From the NCBI GenBank assembly GCA_030649165.1, contig JAUSGG010000137.1:1-49296 (forward strand): a stretch of DNA of 49,296 bases, written 5' to 3'. Below are positions 1 to 8,623 of the stretch, in pieces (the first letter of the stretch is position 1; each line of letters opens with the position of its first letter). Under the pieces are notes generated by a model, which ran no database searches, was not told where the DNA came from, and saw nothing but the letters and a program-made list of their open reading frames with translations. A program made the position numbers and the translations under genes. The DNA is from Armatimonadota bacterium (GTDB lineage Bacteria > Armatimonadota > UBA5829 > JAUSEB01).

Positions 1-48
1 GGCACGCCGCAAGCGTTCGTCCTGAGCCAGGATCAAACTCTCCATAAG
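1..48 (-). rRNA. rrs: 16S ribosomal RNA, 5' end only
   Basis: Read on the minus strand, positions 31-41 are AGAGTTTGATC, followed by the conserved GGCTCAGGACGAACGC region. This is the universal 5' end of bacterial 16S rRNA (27F primer site). By comparison with E. coli the mature 5' end should lie about seven bases upstream, near position 48. The rest of the gene is outside the window. About 40 diagnostic bases are too few for a taxonomic call. Confidence 0.97.
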
Positions 49-124
49 AAATCTGAAACCGGAAACCATAAGCCTCCGGCGTCTTGACTCTTAGTTGGAA
101 CTTTCAGCGGAGCGGCATAAAACC

Positions 125-156
125 AAAAAAGAACCCGAAGGCCTTTTCAGGTTCTT
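125..156 (-). terminator. Terminator-like hairpin inside the rRNA leader
   Basis: On the minus strand AAGAACCTGAA pairs with TTCGGGTTCTT (11 pairs including one T-G wobble) around a six-base loop and is followed by six T residues. This has the form of an intrinsic terminator, yet it lies between the rRNA promoter (273-301) and the 16S gene. rRNA transcription must read through it, so it is either an attenuator overcome by antitermination or a processing stem. Confidence 0.6.
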
Positions 157-215
157 AAGCCTCTCCACTTTGTTGAAACTCACCTGACCTTACATTTCGC
201 ACGCTCACACTATCT

Positions 216-229
216 GGTTTTCAAGGTTC
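216..229 (-). promoter_or_regulatory. boxA-like antitermination site of the rRNA leader
   Basis: The minus-strand sequence ACCTTGAAAACC resembles the boxA element of Bacillus-type rRNA leaders (TTTGAAAACT-like), where NusB/NusE load to make RNA polymerase terminator-resistant. It lies downstream of the promoter and upstream of the terminator-like hairpin, which is the position expected for this role. The call rests on motif and position only. Confidence 0.45.
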
Positions 230-272
230 AGAAATTCTGCTCCCGAGGGCTTTTCCCTCAGGCGCAAATTAG

Positions 273-301
273 ATTATACCGCGATGCGAAAGGGATGTCA
301 A
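273..301 (-). promoter_or_regulatory. Strong sigma70-type rRNA promoter
   Basis: On the minus strand a consensus -35 TTGACA (296-301) and a consensus -10 TATAAT (273-278) are separated by exactly 17 bases. Transcription should start near 266 and run through a leader of about 220 nt into 16S rRNA. Confidence 0.9.
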
Positions 302-487
302 CATCTTTTTTGAAAATATTTTGTGACCCTCGCGTCCCGCGCAAACCAAGTTATATTACCAGCCGCCTGCCGGGACGTCAAGAGGATTTCAGCCCGATGA
401 AACAGAAATTTCCGGTAGTAACGATATTCCCTCTTGAATGCGCGTTGACGCGGCTCGGATGATGGGCGGCCGTCGGAGGAGTAACAC

Positions 488-2878
488 GTGGAGAATATGG
501 TCCTCAGTGAAGGTCGGAAATATGAGTTCACGACTATCGTGTCCCAGATCGTGAATCACTCGTTCGAGACACCGAAGCTTGTGAGCGAGATCAGCGATGT
601 CCTGAATGAGTATTTGTCGATTGTGGCCGTGTGCCTGTACGATCTGGACGGCGGCAACTGCCGGTTGTCGTGGGCGAGAGGCGTCAGCGCAGAGTTCCTC
701 AACGAGCCGGATATACAGACACTTCACTATTCGTCCGCGTCCGCCAGGCGGGCGATCCGCCATAGATCGATCACTTTCGTCGCGGATGCGGAGCACGAGC
801 CGACCTCATTCGCTTCTCTTATCGCCCAGGAGGGTATGCGTTCTATAGCTTGGATTCCTTTGCAGGCCAGAGGACGCATCCTCGGGCTATTGGCGGTCGC
901 AAGGGAGGCCGGCGCGCTGCCGTTTCTGAAAGCCAACAATGACATTCTCGAGTTCCTCGGCCGCGAACTGGGTATTAGCTTAGCCGCGTCTATCTCTGAC
1001 GCCGACCTCTACGCCAGGCTGAGAGACCTGGAAGCGAAACACAGGTTCCTGCATGACGACTCGCCATCTATGTACGTCGCTTTGGACGCCGATGGCACGA
1101 TTACGCACTGCAACTCGACAGTCCTTCGCGCGTTGGGATACGGGGGCGAGGAGTTGATTGGACGAGAGATCAACGTTCTGCTCCGAGACTATGATGAAAA
1201 ACTGCGGGAGGCGAAAGGACTCAAGCCCGGAAGTCTGCTTACCTTTTTCGAAACAGTGGCCGCTGACAAGCGGGGGGACGAACACGATCTGCGAGTGACG
1301 TCCAAGTCTTTGATGGACCCCGACGACAAGGTGATCGGGGCGGTTCTAATATTGGAAGATGTCACCGAGCGGAATCGCCTCGAATCGGAGAACCAGTACA
1401 AATCTCTGCTTGTCGACAGCTCGACCGACACTATGTTTGTTCGCTCCGTGGACGACGGCAGTATTCTGTACGCCAATGAGGCGGCCTGGAAGATCCGAGG
1501 TTACACTCGAGAAGAGTTCCTGCGGCTGAAACCCGCCGACATGGCTCCAAAGGAGTTTGAGGGAGTCACACGCCGGCTGCACGAGAAGGTCGTGCAGAAC
1601 GGTGGATTCACCGCAATGTGTCCGCAATTATGCAAGAACGGTTCGGTCAGGGAGATGGAAGTCACTGCTAATCGGCTCGATCACAGGGGCAGGACTTATG
1701 CTACAGTCATTATGCGCGACCTGACCGAGCGAAACCGCTTACAGCGGGAGCTGGAGCGCGTCTCGCGCATCGAATCGCTCGGCCGCCTCGCAGCCGGACT
1801 GGCCCACGATTTCAACAATATGCTCGCCGGCATTATAGGGCACGCTTCTTTGCTAAGGGCGCAGTCGGCGCCGGACGGCCCGATTCACAAGAGCGCGGAC
1901 ACTATCGAGAAGACAGCGTCCCACGCGGCCGAGATCGTCTCCCGGCTTATGGTCTTTGCCCGAGGCGAAGACCCGAAGCTGGAAGTCATAAACTTAAACG
2001 AGACCGCGGAGGACGTCATCAGTCTGTTGTCAGGCTCCCTGCCCTCCAGCATAAAGGTGACCAAGGTCCTATCTCCTGATGTCCCTCACATCCAGGCCGA
2101 CAGGACGCAGCTTATGCAGTGCGCCCTGAACCTCTGCCTGAACGCCCGTGACGCCATGCCCCAGGGCGGCATCCTCGGCATAAAGACCTTCAACCAGCGC
2201 GTAGACAAGCCCGCGCACGCTATTGTCGGGAATCAATTGCTGCCCGAAGGTCTCTATGCGGGCTTCACTGTTCGCGATACCGGCGTGGGAATGGACGATG
2301 AGACGCAGCGCAAGGTGTTCGAACCCTATTTCACCACCAAGGATGCGAGCGAGGGGCACGGATTCGGGCTTGCAACGACCTATGGCATCGTCCGTCGGCA
2401 CAAAGGTTACATCAATGTCCGAAGCGTCCCGGGCGTCGGGGCGCGTTTCACGATGCTCTTCCCGGCGGTCGAGACCCCGCGGGACGCGAGAGTTGAAAAG
2501 CCGGGCGACGCTCTCCCTGGAGATGGTACCATCCTGGTTGTGGAAGACGACGACACCGTCAGGGACTTTCTCAAGATCGCGCTGAGCAAATCCGGGTACG
2601 CGGTCATCCTCGCCGAGAATGGAAAGGCCGCCCTCAAGGAGTTTTCCGACCGCGTCGCGGAGATCGACGCGGTGATACTCGACCTGAAGATGCCCGGTAT
2701 GTCCGGCGAAAAGGTGTGCGAGGAACTGAAGAAGATCGACCCCGACGTGCGCATACTGATCAGCAGTGGTTATTCGGAAACCGAGCAACAGTTGAAAGGG
2801 ACTTGCGGCTATCTGCGGAAACCTTATCGGCTTCACGAGCTGCTGAACGCGGTGCGGTCGGCCATTGGACGGGAATGA
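488..2878 (+). CDS. Hybrid sensor histidine kinase (GAF-PAS-PAS-HisKA-HATPase-REC)
   Basis: This 796-residue soluble two-component kinase carries its own receiver. A GAF-like domain spans about 20-170, PAS domains about 185-295 and 303-415, and the dimerisation/phosphoacceptor helix has His440 in GLAHDFNN. The ATPase domain shows an N box with Asn552 (LNARDAMPQGG), a G1 box with Asp597 (DTGVGM) and a G2 box (GHGFGLA). The receiver (about 680-796) has acidic residues 686-688, phosphoacceptor Asp732 (LDLKMPGMSG) and Lys778. No transmembrane segment is visible, so sensing is probably cytoplasmic. The GTG start at 488 is preceded by GGAGG eight bases upstream. No partner regulator is adjacent, so the output is unknown. 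It is divergent from the rRNA promoter. Confidence 0.92.
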   Translation: MENMVLSEGRKYEFTTIVSQIVNHSFETPKLVSEISDVLNEYLSIVAVCLYDLDGGNCRLSWARGVSAEFLNEPDIQTLHYSSASARRAIRHRSITFVADAEHEPTSFASLIAQEGMRSIAWIPLQARGRILGLLAVAREAGALPFLKANNDILEFLGRELGISLAASISDADLYARLRDLEAKHRFLHDDSPSMYVALDADGTITHCNSTVLRALGYGGEELIGREINVLLRDYDEKLREAKGLKPGSLLTFFETVAADKRGDEHDLRVTSKSLMDPDDKVIGAVLILEDVTERNRLESENQYKSLLVDSSTDTMFVRSVDDGSILYANEAAWKIRGYTREEFLRLKPADMAPKEFEGVTRRLHEKVVQNGGFTAMCPQLCKNGSVREMEVTANRLDHRGRTYATVIMRDLTERNRLQRELERVSRIESLGRLAAGLAHDFNNMLAGIIGHASLLRAQSAPDGPIHKSADTIEKTASHAAEIVSRLMVFARGEDPKLEVINLNETAEDVISLLSGSLPSSIKVTKVLSPDVPHIQADRTQLMQCALNLCLNARDAMPQGGILGIKTFNQRVDKPAHAIVGNQLLPEGLYAGFTVRDTGVGMDDETQRKVFEPYFTTKDASEGHGFGLATTYGIVRRHKGYINVRSVPGVGARFTMLFPAVETPRDARVEKPGDALPGDGTILVVEDDDTVRDFLKIALSKSGYAVILAENGKAALKEFSDRVAEIDAVILDLKMPGMSGEKVCEELKKIDPDVRILISSGYSETEQQLKGTCGYLRKPYRLHELLNAVRSAIGRE

Positions 2879-2885
2879 TCCGCCT

Positions 2886-2921
2886 GCCCCCTCCCCATTC
2901 AGGGGAGGGTTGGGGTGGGGT
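2886..2921. repeat. Hairpin plus G-rich tail repeat, copy 1
   Basis: CCCTCCCC and GGGGAGGG form an eight-pair stem with a five-base loop (2889-2909), followed by TTGGGGTGGGG. The same design recurs at 44085-44123 and 45740-45773, and a variant at 30043-30063. Here it lies between the converging ends of the kinase and the radical SAM gene. The G-runs also fit a G-quadruplex pattern. Confidence 0.8.
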
Positions 2922-2946
2922 TCTCCGGCCACTGCCAGCCATTCGT

Positions 2947-4089
2947 TCAAGTAACTCCCTTCAACCGCAAGGCATCGTGCAGGAGCGAGTTGCCGTCACA
3001 CCGGTAGCAGTGGTTGGCCGTGCCGCTCGGCGTTCCGCTCTCACATACGATCTCCGCGGCTTCCAGTATAGTATCTACGTACCACTCAGCCGTTGGCGCG
3101 CGGTGTCCCTCAAGCATCGATCCGGGGTTCGGACTCCAGACGAACGGCACGACGTTCGCGCCGATGGCGGACAACGTGCGCACCCCCTCGATGAAGCTCT
3201 TTCGGGGTTCCAGTCCCATCACAAACACGCCGTACACGTTCCCCGGCCCGAATATCCGCACGGCTTTCCCGATCGCGTTGAAGAAGGCGTCATGGGAGGT
3301 GTTCATCGCCTTGCCGGGGCAGAACGCCTTGTATATGGCTTCGTCCCATATCTCCATACTGTAGCCCAGCGCCCCTATCCCGGTGTCGCGGTATCGTCGC
3401 ATGTCGTCCTCGTTGGTCGTAGCCGAGGGCAATATCGTGCCCGGAACGGCAGCCGTGCCCAGGGCCGATCTGATGCTCTGGACGATGTCCGCCACCAGCG
3501 CGGTCTCCTTTTGCCGGCTGAAACAACCTCCGGTCAGAAGAATGTGCTCGCACATCCCCTCCGAGAACGCTGCCGCCGCGACCTCCCCGATGTCATTGAC
3601 GTCCTTGCGTGTAAGGACCGAATCGTAAGTCTTCTTAGTGGAGACCAGGTTGCAGAAGGCGCACTCCTCGCCTTTGGCGAAATGCGAGCAGTAGTTCTGG
3701 TAGCAGACGAAGAAACAGTCCTCTCCTCCGATTTGCGCGATCTGCCGCATCACCGCGCCGCTTTCGGTGACGGAGTCATAGTACTTCGGCCTTGGGATCA
3801 GCGACACGCTGTCCAACGTTTCGCCGGATCTTTCTACCACGAGCTCTCCGTCGCGCACGAGCATAGTGTAAGACGAGGACGGGTTAAAGCGGAACTGGGT
3901 GACGGTCCCGTCAGAGAGCATGAAATCGTCGGGCAGGTCTATGCCCTTATGGTTCGCGAAGTCCCAGCCGAAGAGGCCGTGGTTTTGCTCCTTGAAGAGA
4001 GTTCCCACTTCGTCCAATGCGCCAGGCTCGAAGTTGACTCCATCCACCAGAAGGTTTGCTTTCAAGCGCAGGGAGTGGAGTTCAGCCAT
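2947..4089 (-). CDS. Radical SAM protein with atypical cysteine spacing
   Basis: This 380-residue protein probably binds a [4Fe-4S] cluster and S-adenosylmethionine. The cysteines are C125, C129, C134, C143 and C146, with CAFC at 143-146. The spacing ahead of it (C134-x8-C143-x2-C146) departs from canonical Cx3Cx2C. A TGGC segment downstream resembles the SAM-binding GGE loop, and the later beta-strand/helix pattern (LGYSMEIWDE, FVMGLEP) fits a radical SAM barrel. The C-terminal CYRC pair may bind a second metal centre. The ATG at 4089 follows an AAGGAGG site. Its neighbours give no pathway clue and I cannot assign a substrate. Confidence 0.75.
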   Translation of the reverse strand: MAELHSLRLKANLLVDGVNFEPGALDEVGTLFKEQNHGLFGWDFANHKGIDLPDDFMLSDGTVTQFRFNPSSSYTMLVRDGELVVERSGETLDSVSLIPRPKYYDSVTESGAVMRQIAQIGGEDCFFVCYQNYCSHFAKGEECAFCNLVSTKKTYDSVLTRKDVNDIGEVAAAAFSEGMCEHILLTGGCFSRQKETALVADIVQSIRSALGTAAVPGTILPSATTNEDDMRRYRDTGIGALGYSMEIWDEAIYKAFCPGKAMNTSHDAFFNAIGKAVRIFGPGNVYGVFVMGLEPRKSFIEGVRTLSAIGANVVPFVWSPNPGSMLEGHRAPTAEWYVDTILEAAEIVCESGTPSGTANHCYRCDGNSLLHDALRLKGVT

Positions 4090-4298
4090 CCGGTCCTCCT
4101 TACTGATTAGATATTACGCGGTGGCTTGCCACAATCCTTCCCCAGCAGCCGGCGCAGGAATACAGGCAGCGAAACACAAAAGCATCTTCAGTATAGCAAA
4201 GCGCGATTCATGGTCGGCGACAGCTTGAACCGTGGAACAATTGTACGGGTGGCGACAGTCAACTGACAACCCATTGACGACCTGGGAGCTTGCTTGCA

Positions 4299-5411
4299 TT
4301 GAGAATCCTCCACATGGCGGACGTGCACCTGGACGCGCCGTATAGATTTCTGGGAACCGGCGGTGAGGCCCAGAGACAGCAGGTCAGGAATACTTTCCAG
4401 CGGACTTGCCGGCTGGCGGTCGAAGACAAGTATGACCTGATGCTGATCTCGGGTGACCTTTTCGACTCCAATATCGTCTCCGAATCGACGGCTGACTGGG
4501 TCGTCTCGCGCCTGAAGGACACGGCAATTCCCGTCTGTATATGCCCCGGCACGCACGATTGCCTCGACTCGAGGTCGGTCTACCGAGACGGGCGCATCAA
4601 GTGGCCTTCCAACACGCGGCTGTTTAACGACCCCGACCAGCAGACGTTGTCGCTGCCGGAGCTCGACATCACGATTCACGCAAGGCCGAACACCTCGACA
4701 AGGTCCTCGGAAAGTCCGATCCGAGGCATAAGGCGCGCGGGCGCTACTCGCTGGGAGGTGGCTATGGCGCACGGTTCGGCCGTGATACCGGGCAAGGTCG
4801 AGAACGCGGACTTCCCGATCGAACCTGAGGAAGTCAAATCGACCGGGCTGGACTATATCGCGCTTGGCCACTGGCATACGTGGGGCGATTATTCCGCTGG
4901 CGCCGTGAAGGCCATATATCCCGGCTCATTGGAAAAGATGGAGTTCGGCGGTGGGGGTGGAACGGTTGCGAGCCTTACGCTCTCGCCGGAGGGCGCCGCG
5001 GTCGAGAAGCGGGAGGTCGGGGCGCGCCGAATGGAGGAAGCCGCGATCTCCGTGGCCGGGATGCGCGAAGTGGGGGATTTGCCGCGGGAAATCCTGTCGC
5101 TCGCCGATCCGAACCTGGCCCTGCGCGTTACGCTTACCGGCCTATCCGATATGTCTCTGCAGATAGACCCAGCGGCGCTGGAGACCGAACTGGCGCCGGG
5201 ATTCTTCTTCCTTCAGATTCTGGACTCATCGCATCCTTTGCTTAAGGACATTCCGGACGAGTTGTTCCCGGAGCGACTGGTGATAGGCAAATACGTGCGC
5301 CTTATGGCCGAGCGCATAGAGCAGGCGCGTCACGATCCCGAATCCCTCAGCCTGCTGGAAGACGCTCTGCGGGTTGGCGTGGCCGCCCTGCAGGGCCGGA
5401 AGGTGTTTTAG
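4299..5411 (+). CDS. YhaO/SbcD-type metallophosphoesterase (DNA repair nuclease family)
   Basis: A calcineurin-like phosphoesterase of about 370 residues resembling Mre11/SbcD and Bacillus YhaO. Metal-binding motifs appear in order: ADVHLDAP (Asp8, His10), SGDLFDSN, PGTHD, AMAHGS and LGHWHTW. I prefer the TTG start at 4299, giving MRILHMADVHLD, because GGGAG lies ten bases upstream; a TTG at 4290 is in frame but has no room for a ribosome site. It abuts the ATPase gene (stop at 5411, next start at 5412), the usual nuclease-ATPase arrangement. Inferred role: an Mn-dependent nuclease acting with its ATPase partner on DNA ends or structures. Confidence 0.85.
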   Translation: MRILHMADVHLDAPYRFLGTGGEAQRQQVRNTFQRTCRLAVEDKYDLMLISGDLFDSNIVSESTADWVVSRLKDTAIPVCICPGTHDCLDSRSVYRDGRIKWPSNTRLFNDPDQQTLSLPELDITIHARPNTSTRSSESPIRGIRRAGATRWEVAMAHGSAVIPGKVENADFPIEPEEVKSTGLDYIALGHWHTWGDYSAGAVKAIYPGSLEKMEFGGGGGTVASLTLSPEGAAVEKREVGARRMEEAAISVAGMREVGDLPREILSLADPNLALRVTLTGLSDMSLQIDPAALETELAPGFFFLQILDSSHPLLKDIPDELFPERLVIGKYVRLMAERIEQARHDPESLSLLEDALRVGVAALQGRKVF

Positions 5412-7556
5412 TTGATTATCCGCAGCCTCACGCTTACCAACTATAGACGTTTCGAACGGCTCGCGCTTGAGTTTCGCGGCGGTCTGACCGTCGTCAAGGG
5501 TCCCAATGAGGCAGGAAAATCGACTGTTCTCTCGGCTCTGCTGCTGGCTCTGTTCGAAGACCCAAGGAGCCGGAAGTCCGAGTTGGACCATCGCCGCCGC
5601 TGGGGCCAGGACCGATACTTCCGCGTTGAGACGGGATTCGACTGCGACGGCCACGCTTATGCGCTCGACAAGGATTTCGAGGCGAAGACCGAGCGGCTGA
5701 CGGACATTACCACGGGAGAGGAATTGAGCGAGCGCGGCGCTGTTTCGGCGAAGTTGTCGGAGATGCTGGGCATAGGGAGTGAAGAGTTGTTCCGCTCGAC
5801 GGCCTGCGTTGCGCAGAACAGCATCGCGCTGATCACCGACAAAGGCAAACGACAGATAAGCGATCAGCTACAGGCGATAATGACGGGAGGCGCCGAGGAC
5901 ACGGCGGCCACTCAGGCTGTGGCGGCGCTCCAGGCGGAAGCGGCGAACCTGAGGCGCGGGTTCGACAGGCCGGCGTCCAATCCCGGAGCTGTGAGATTGG
6001 CCCAGGATACGGTCGCCCGGCTTCGTGAGGATCTTGCCGCGAAGGAATCAGAGATGGAGAGGGTCCGGGAGTCCGCGGACGTGTCGGAGGAGGCGGGCAG
6101 GGAGATCGCGGCCAAGTCAGAGCGGCTGTCGGCCATCCGTGCGCTCTTGTCGAACAATGAAAAACGGGCCAGGCTGTGCGCGGAGCGGGACCAGGCCGCG
6201 GCCGCGGAGGATTCGCTGCAGAAACAGATCGAGTCTGCCGAACAGCTTCGGAAATCCATCGGCGAGAAGAAGCGAGCCATCCGTGAGTTCGACAAGTTCT
6301 CGGACATGTCGGCGGACACGCCGCAGATGCTGGCCACGCTTGAGGCCACACTTAGGGTGCACGTGTCGGCAGAGGAGACCGCGGAAGAGGAACTGGAGCG
6401 CGCGGAGGCCGGAGCCAGGGCCGCGCGGACGCCGATGCGGCGCCTGCTGCTGGCGGGGTTCATCTGCTCGCTGATAATCGCTGTCGTCTTGTTCACGTCT
6501 GCCAGGTATCCGGGATTTGCCTTTTCGCTGTTGGCGGCGGGCGTGTTTTTCTACTTCCATCAATCCACGGCATCGACGGGCAAGGACGCCTCCAGAAAAG
6601 CCGACGAAGCAGAGGAGCGGCTGGACCGTATCCGCAAACAGATTCAGGTTACCTACGAGGAACAGCAGACGCTCGTAAAGTCTTCCGGCTGCGCATCCGC
6701 GGAGGAGATGCGGAAACGGTGGTCCGAATGGTCGCAATTGAAACTGGAAACTGCCCGATCGGAGGCCGAGCTTTCGGGAAAACTGGCGGGCCTGGGTTTG
6801 GACGAAATGGAGCGCGAGCGAAAGAAGCTTGCAAAGACCCGGCGCGACGCGGAGGAACGGCTGGATACCGAGGAAATGCGGACCGCCGATCTGGACGCGG
6901 TCGAGCGTCAGCAGATCGCGATCGAGGCCCAACGTCTGGAAGATGAGCTGGCTGAGCTGGAGGGACGGCGCGCGTTGGCGCAGGCGGTGATACGGACGGT
7001 CTCGCTCGATCCTGCTGAAATACACCGCGTCGAAGAGGCTCTGGCGGCGGAGGACGGGCGGCTGGCGCGCGTGGAACGACTGGCCCGGGTCTATACGATC
7101 GCGGCGGAAGGCGTAAAAGAAGCGATCGGGCGGACCTTGAGCGGCGCAAAGCCGCAATTGGAGGCCGACACTGGACGGCTGCTTGCCTCCGTCACAGGCG
7201 GCAGGTACAGCCGTGTGGAAGTGGACGAACAGTCTCTCGATTTCGCCATATACAGTAACGAAAAGGGCGCGCTCGTGGAAGCCGGCGATACGGACCTGAG
7301 CCGCGGCGCGCTCGATCAGTTCTACCTTGCCGCCCGAATTGCCCTGCTCGACCTCGTCAGCGGCGATGCTAAGCCTCCGGTTCTGCTGGACGACCCGTTC
7401 GGCGCCTTCGATGACGAGCGAGCCGGTAGGGCTATGGAAATGCTCAAGCAGATATCCCGCGAGCGACAGGCGGTCCTGTTCACCTGTTCGGACAGGTACG
7501 ACGCGTACGCGGACACCGTCATCCACCTCGGAGCGTCAGACCTCTCTGGAGGTTGA
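5412..7556 (+). CDS. YhaN/SbcC-type coiled-coil ATPase with central membrane segments
   Basis: This 714-residue SMC/Rad50-like ATPase is the partner of the preceding phosphoesterase. The Walker A motif is GPNEAGKST (residues 30-38). Long charged coiled-coil stretches flank two hydrophobic segments at about 345-382. The C-terminal half carries an LSRGALDQFYLAARIAL signature-like motif and a Walker B motif (VLLDDPFGAFDDE). It is shorter than SbcC and lacks an obvious zinc hook; the membrane segments sit where the coil apex would be, as I recall for YhaN relatives. The TTG start directly follows the upstream stop, with GGAAGG in the preceding gene as its ribosome site. It probably forms a membrane-tethered nuclease complex. 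Confidence 0.85.
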   Translation: MIIRSLTLTNYRRFERLALEFRGGLTVVKGPNEAGKSTVLSALLLALFEDPRSRKSELDHRRRWGQDRYFRVETGFDCDGHAYALDKDFEAKTERLTDITTGEELSERGAVSAKLSEMLGIGSEELFRSTACVAQNSIALITDKGKRQISDQLQAIMTGGAEDTAATQAVAALQAEAANLRRGFDRPASNPGAVRLAQDTVARLREDLAAKESEMERVRESADVSEEAGREIAAKSERLSAIRALLSNNEKRARLCAERDQAAAAEDSLQKQIESAEQLRKSIGEKKRAIREFDKFSDMSADTPQMLATLEATLRVHVSAEETAEEELERAEAGARAARTPMRRLLLAGFICSLIIAVVLFTSARYPGFAFSLLAAGVFFYFHQSTASTGKDASRKADEAEERLDRIRKQIQVTYEEQQTLVKSSGCASAEEMRKRWSEWSQLKLETARSEAELSGKLAGLGLDEMERERKKLAKTRRDAEERLDTEEMRTADLDAVERQQIAIEAQRLEDELAELEGRRALAQAVIRTVSLDPAEIHRVEEALAAEDGRLARVERLARVYTIAAEGVKEAIGRTLSGAKPQLEADTGRLLASVTGGRYSRVEVDEQSLDFAIYSNEKGALVEAGDTDLSRGALDQFYLAARIALLDLVSGDAKPPVLLDDPFGAFDDERAGRAMEMLKQISRERQAVLFTCSDRYDAYADTVIHLGASDLSGG

Positions 7557-7683
7557 GCCGTCGGCTTAAAGCGGGCAATGAACTGCCGCACTCTACGCGC
7601 GCGATTGGACTGAGCCAAACTGGCCTAAGATTTGCGCCACTTGCAGCACGATTTCGATCTCCAGAAAGCCATTTGAGCACAAA

Positions 7684-7703
7684 AACTGGTATTATTACCA
7701 GTT
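7684..7703. promoter_or_regulatory. 20-bp palindromic operator, copy 1
   Basis: AACTGGTATTATTACCAGTT is palindromic except for one pair. A perfect version lies at 13829-13848 upstream of the second PEP-CTERM gene, at the same distance from its promoter. The half-site CTGGTA/TACCAG resembles GntR/FadR-family operators (TGGT-N-ACCA type). No GntR gene is in the window. Confidence 0.8.
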
Positions 7704-7730
7704 GTCATCATGGTTGAAAAGCGCTACAAC
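7702..7730 (+). promoter_or_regulatory. Promoter of PEP-CTERM gene 1
   Basis: -35 TTGTCA (7702-7707) overlaps the last two bases of the palindrome and is 17 bases from -10 TACAAC (7725-7730). The weak -10 is supported by identical placement in the second copy (TTGCAT-17-TATAAA). From 7721 to the start codon the leader is highly similar in both copies, including ACAAGCATTCAGGAGGA. Confidence 0.6.
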
Positions 7731-7774
7731 TTGTAATACAAGCATTCAGGAGGAGGAGGAGAGGAGGTGTGTAC

Positions 7775-8551
7775 ATGAGAAAGACCTTTCTTCTCGTGTG
7801 TCTGCTGGCGACGGCGGCATTGATCGCTGCGCCGGCATGGTCCGTCATCTATAGCGATAACTTCGACGCCTACGATGACGGCAACACGGATCTGACTGAC
7901 CACGGTGAATGGCAAGGCCCCGCGCCCTGGGACGCCGATCTGGAATGGAGCGGCAGTACTTACCTCGGCTATATCAGCGTGGCCCAGCGCAACGACGGAG
8001 CCACCGGAACGTCGAGCAGCTATTGGAGCCTGAACAGCGACAGCGATCCCAGCCTCGCTTATCTGACCGGTGGCGTTTATTGGGTCAGTCTCAACATCAA
8101 GGCCGGCACGGGCGTTGGCGGCAACACGTGGCAGTTCAATATGTATGACCGCGCCGTCAGCGGCGTACGAAGGAATGTCGCCCGACTCTATGGCGGCAAC
8201 GGCAACGTTCAGTACCGAGGTGGTGACGGTGGAAGCTTGGCTGGGGCCAGTACCCTGACGGGAACCGAAAGCTGGGACCACGTGCTGATCAAGATCGACA
8301 GTACGGCCAATACCGACACATTCTGGTTCAATGGTGGCCTTGTCGGGTCCATTGCTCAGAGCAACGCAGGTACGGCGAACGAGGACCTGCAGAGGGTCGA
8401 GTTTGCAACCTGGAGCGGAACCAGCCCGAATATCATCTACTTCGACAATCTGAATTTCGGGACCGAACCGGTTCCGGAGCCGGCGAGTTTAGCGGCCTTC
8501 GGTATGTTCGGACTCGGCGCGCTTGGTTTCATCAGGCGGCGCAGAGGCTGA
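7775..8551 (+). CDS. PEP-CTERM sorted surface protein 1
   Basis: This 258-residue exported protein has an N-terminal signal peptide (MRKTFLLVCLL...AAPAWS), a beta-rich body that may be a concanavalin/LamG-like fold (FDAYDDGN near the start), and a C-terminal PEP-CTERM tripartite signal: VPEP, a hydrophobic helix, and RRRRG. In PEP-CTERM bacteria this tail is recognised by exosortase for attachment or release at the cell surface, often with exopolysaccharide. The ATG at 7775 is chosen over an in-frame GTG at 7769 because the GAGGAGG site and the signal peptide fit the ATG. No exosortase is in the window. It shares its control region with the gene at 13916. Its binding partner is unknown. Confidence 0.9.
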   Translation: MRKTFLLVCLLATAALIAAPAWSVIYSDNFDAYDDGNTDLTDHGEWQGPAPWDADLEWSGSTYLGYISVAQRNDGATGTSSSYWSLNSDSDPSLAYLTGGVYWVSLNIKAGTGVGGNTWQFNMYDRAVSGVRRNVARLYGGNGNVQYRGGDGGSLAGASTLTGTESWDHVLIKIDSTANTDTFWFNGGLVGSIAQSNAGTANEDLQRVEFATWSGTSPNIIYFDNLNFGTEPVPEPASLAAFGMFGLGALGFIRRRRG

Positions 8552-8583
8552 TTCGAACGCTTAAGCAAGAAACAGGATCCTGT

Positions 8584-8617
8584 GGGCGTCGCGCCTAAGG
8601 CGGCGTCCATTCTTTTT
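8584..8617 (+). terminator. Intrinsic terminator after PEP-CTERM gene 1
   Basis: GGGCGTCGC pairs with GCGGCGTCC across a short loop and is followed by ATTCTTTTT. It lies just before the converging end of the amidohydrolase gene. Confidence 0.65.
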
Positions 8618-8623
8618 GTATGG

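Noticed and set aside
11-48. Firm phylum assignment from the 16S fragment
   Set aside because: Fewer than 50 highly conserved bases are available; they do not separate Armatimonadota from other phyla.
6117-7526. A 469-codon open frame on the minus strand across the YhaN-type gene
   Set aside because: It is antisense to a gene with clear Walker motifs, has no family motif, and is Arg/Gln/Leu-rich as expected of an antisense frame in GC-rich coding DNA.
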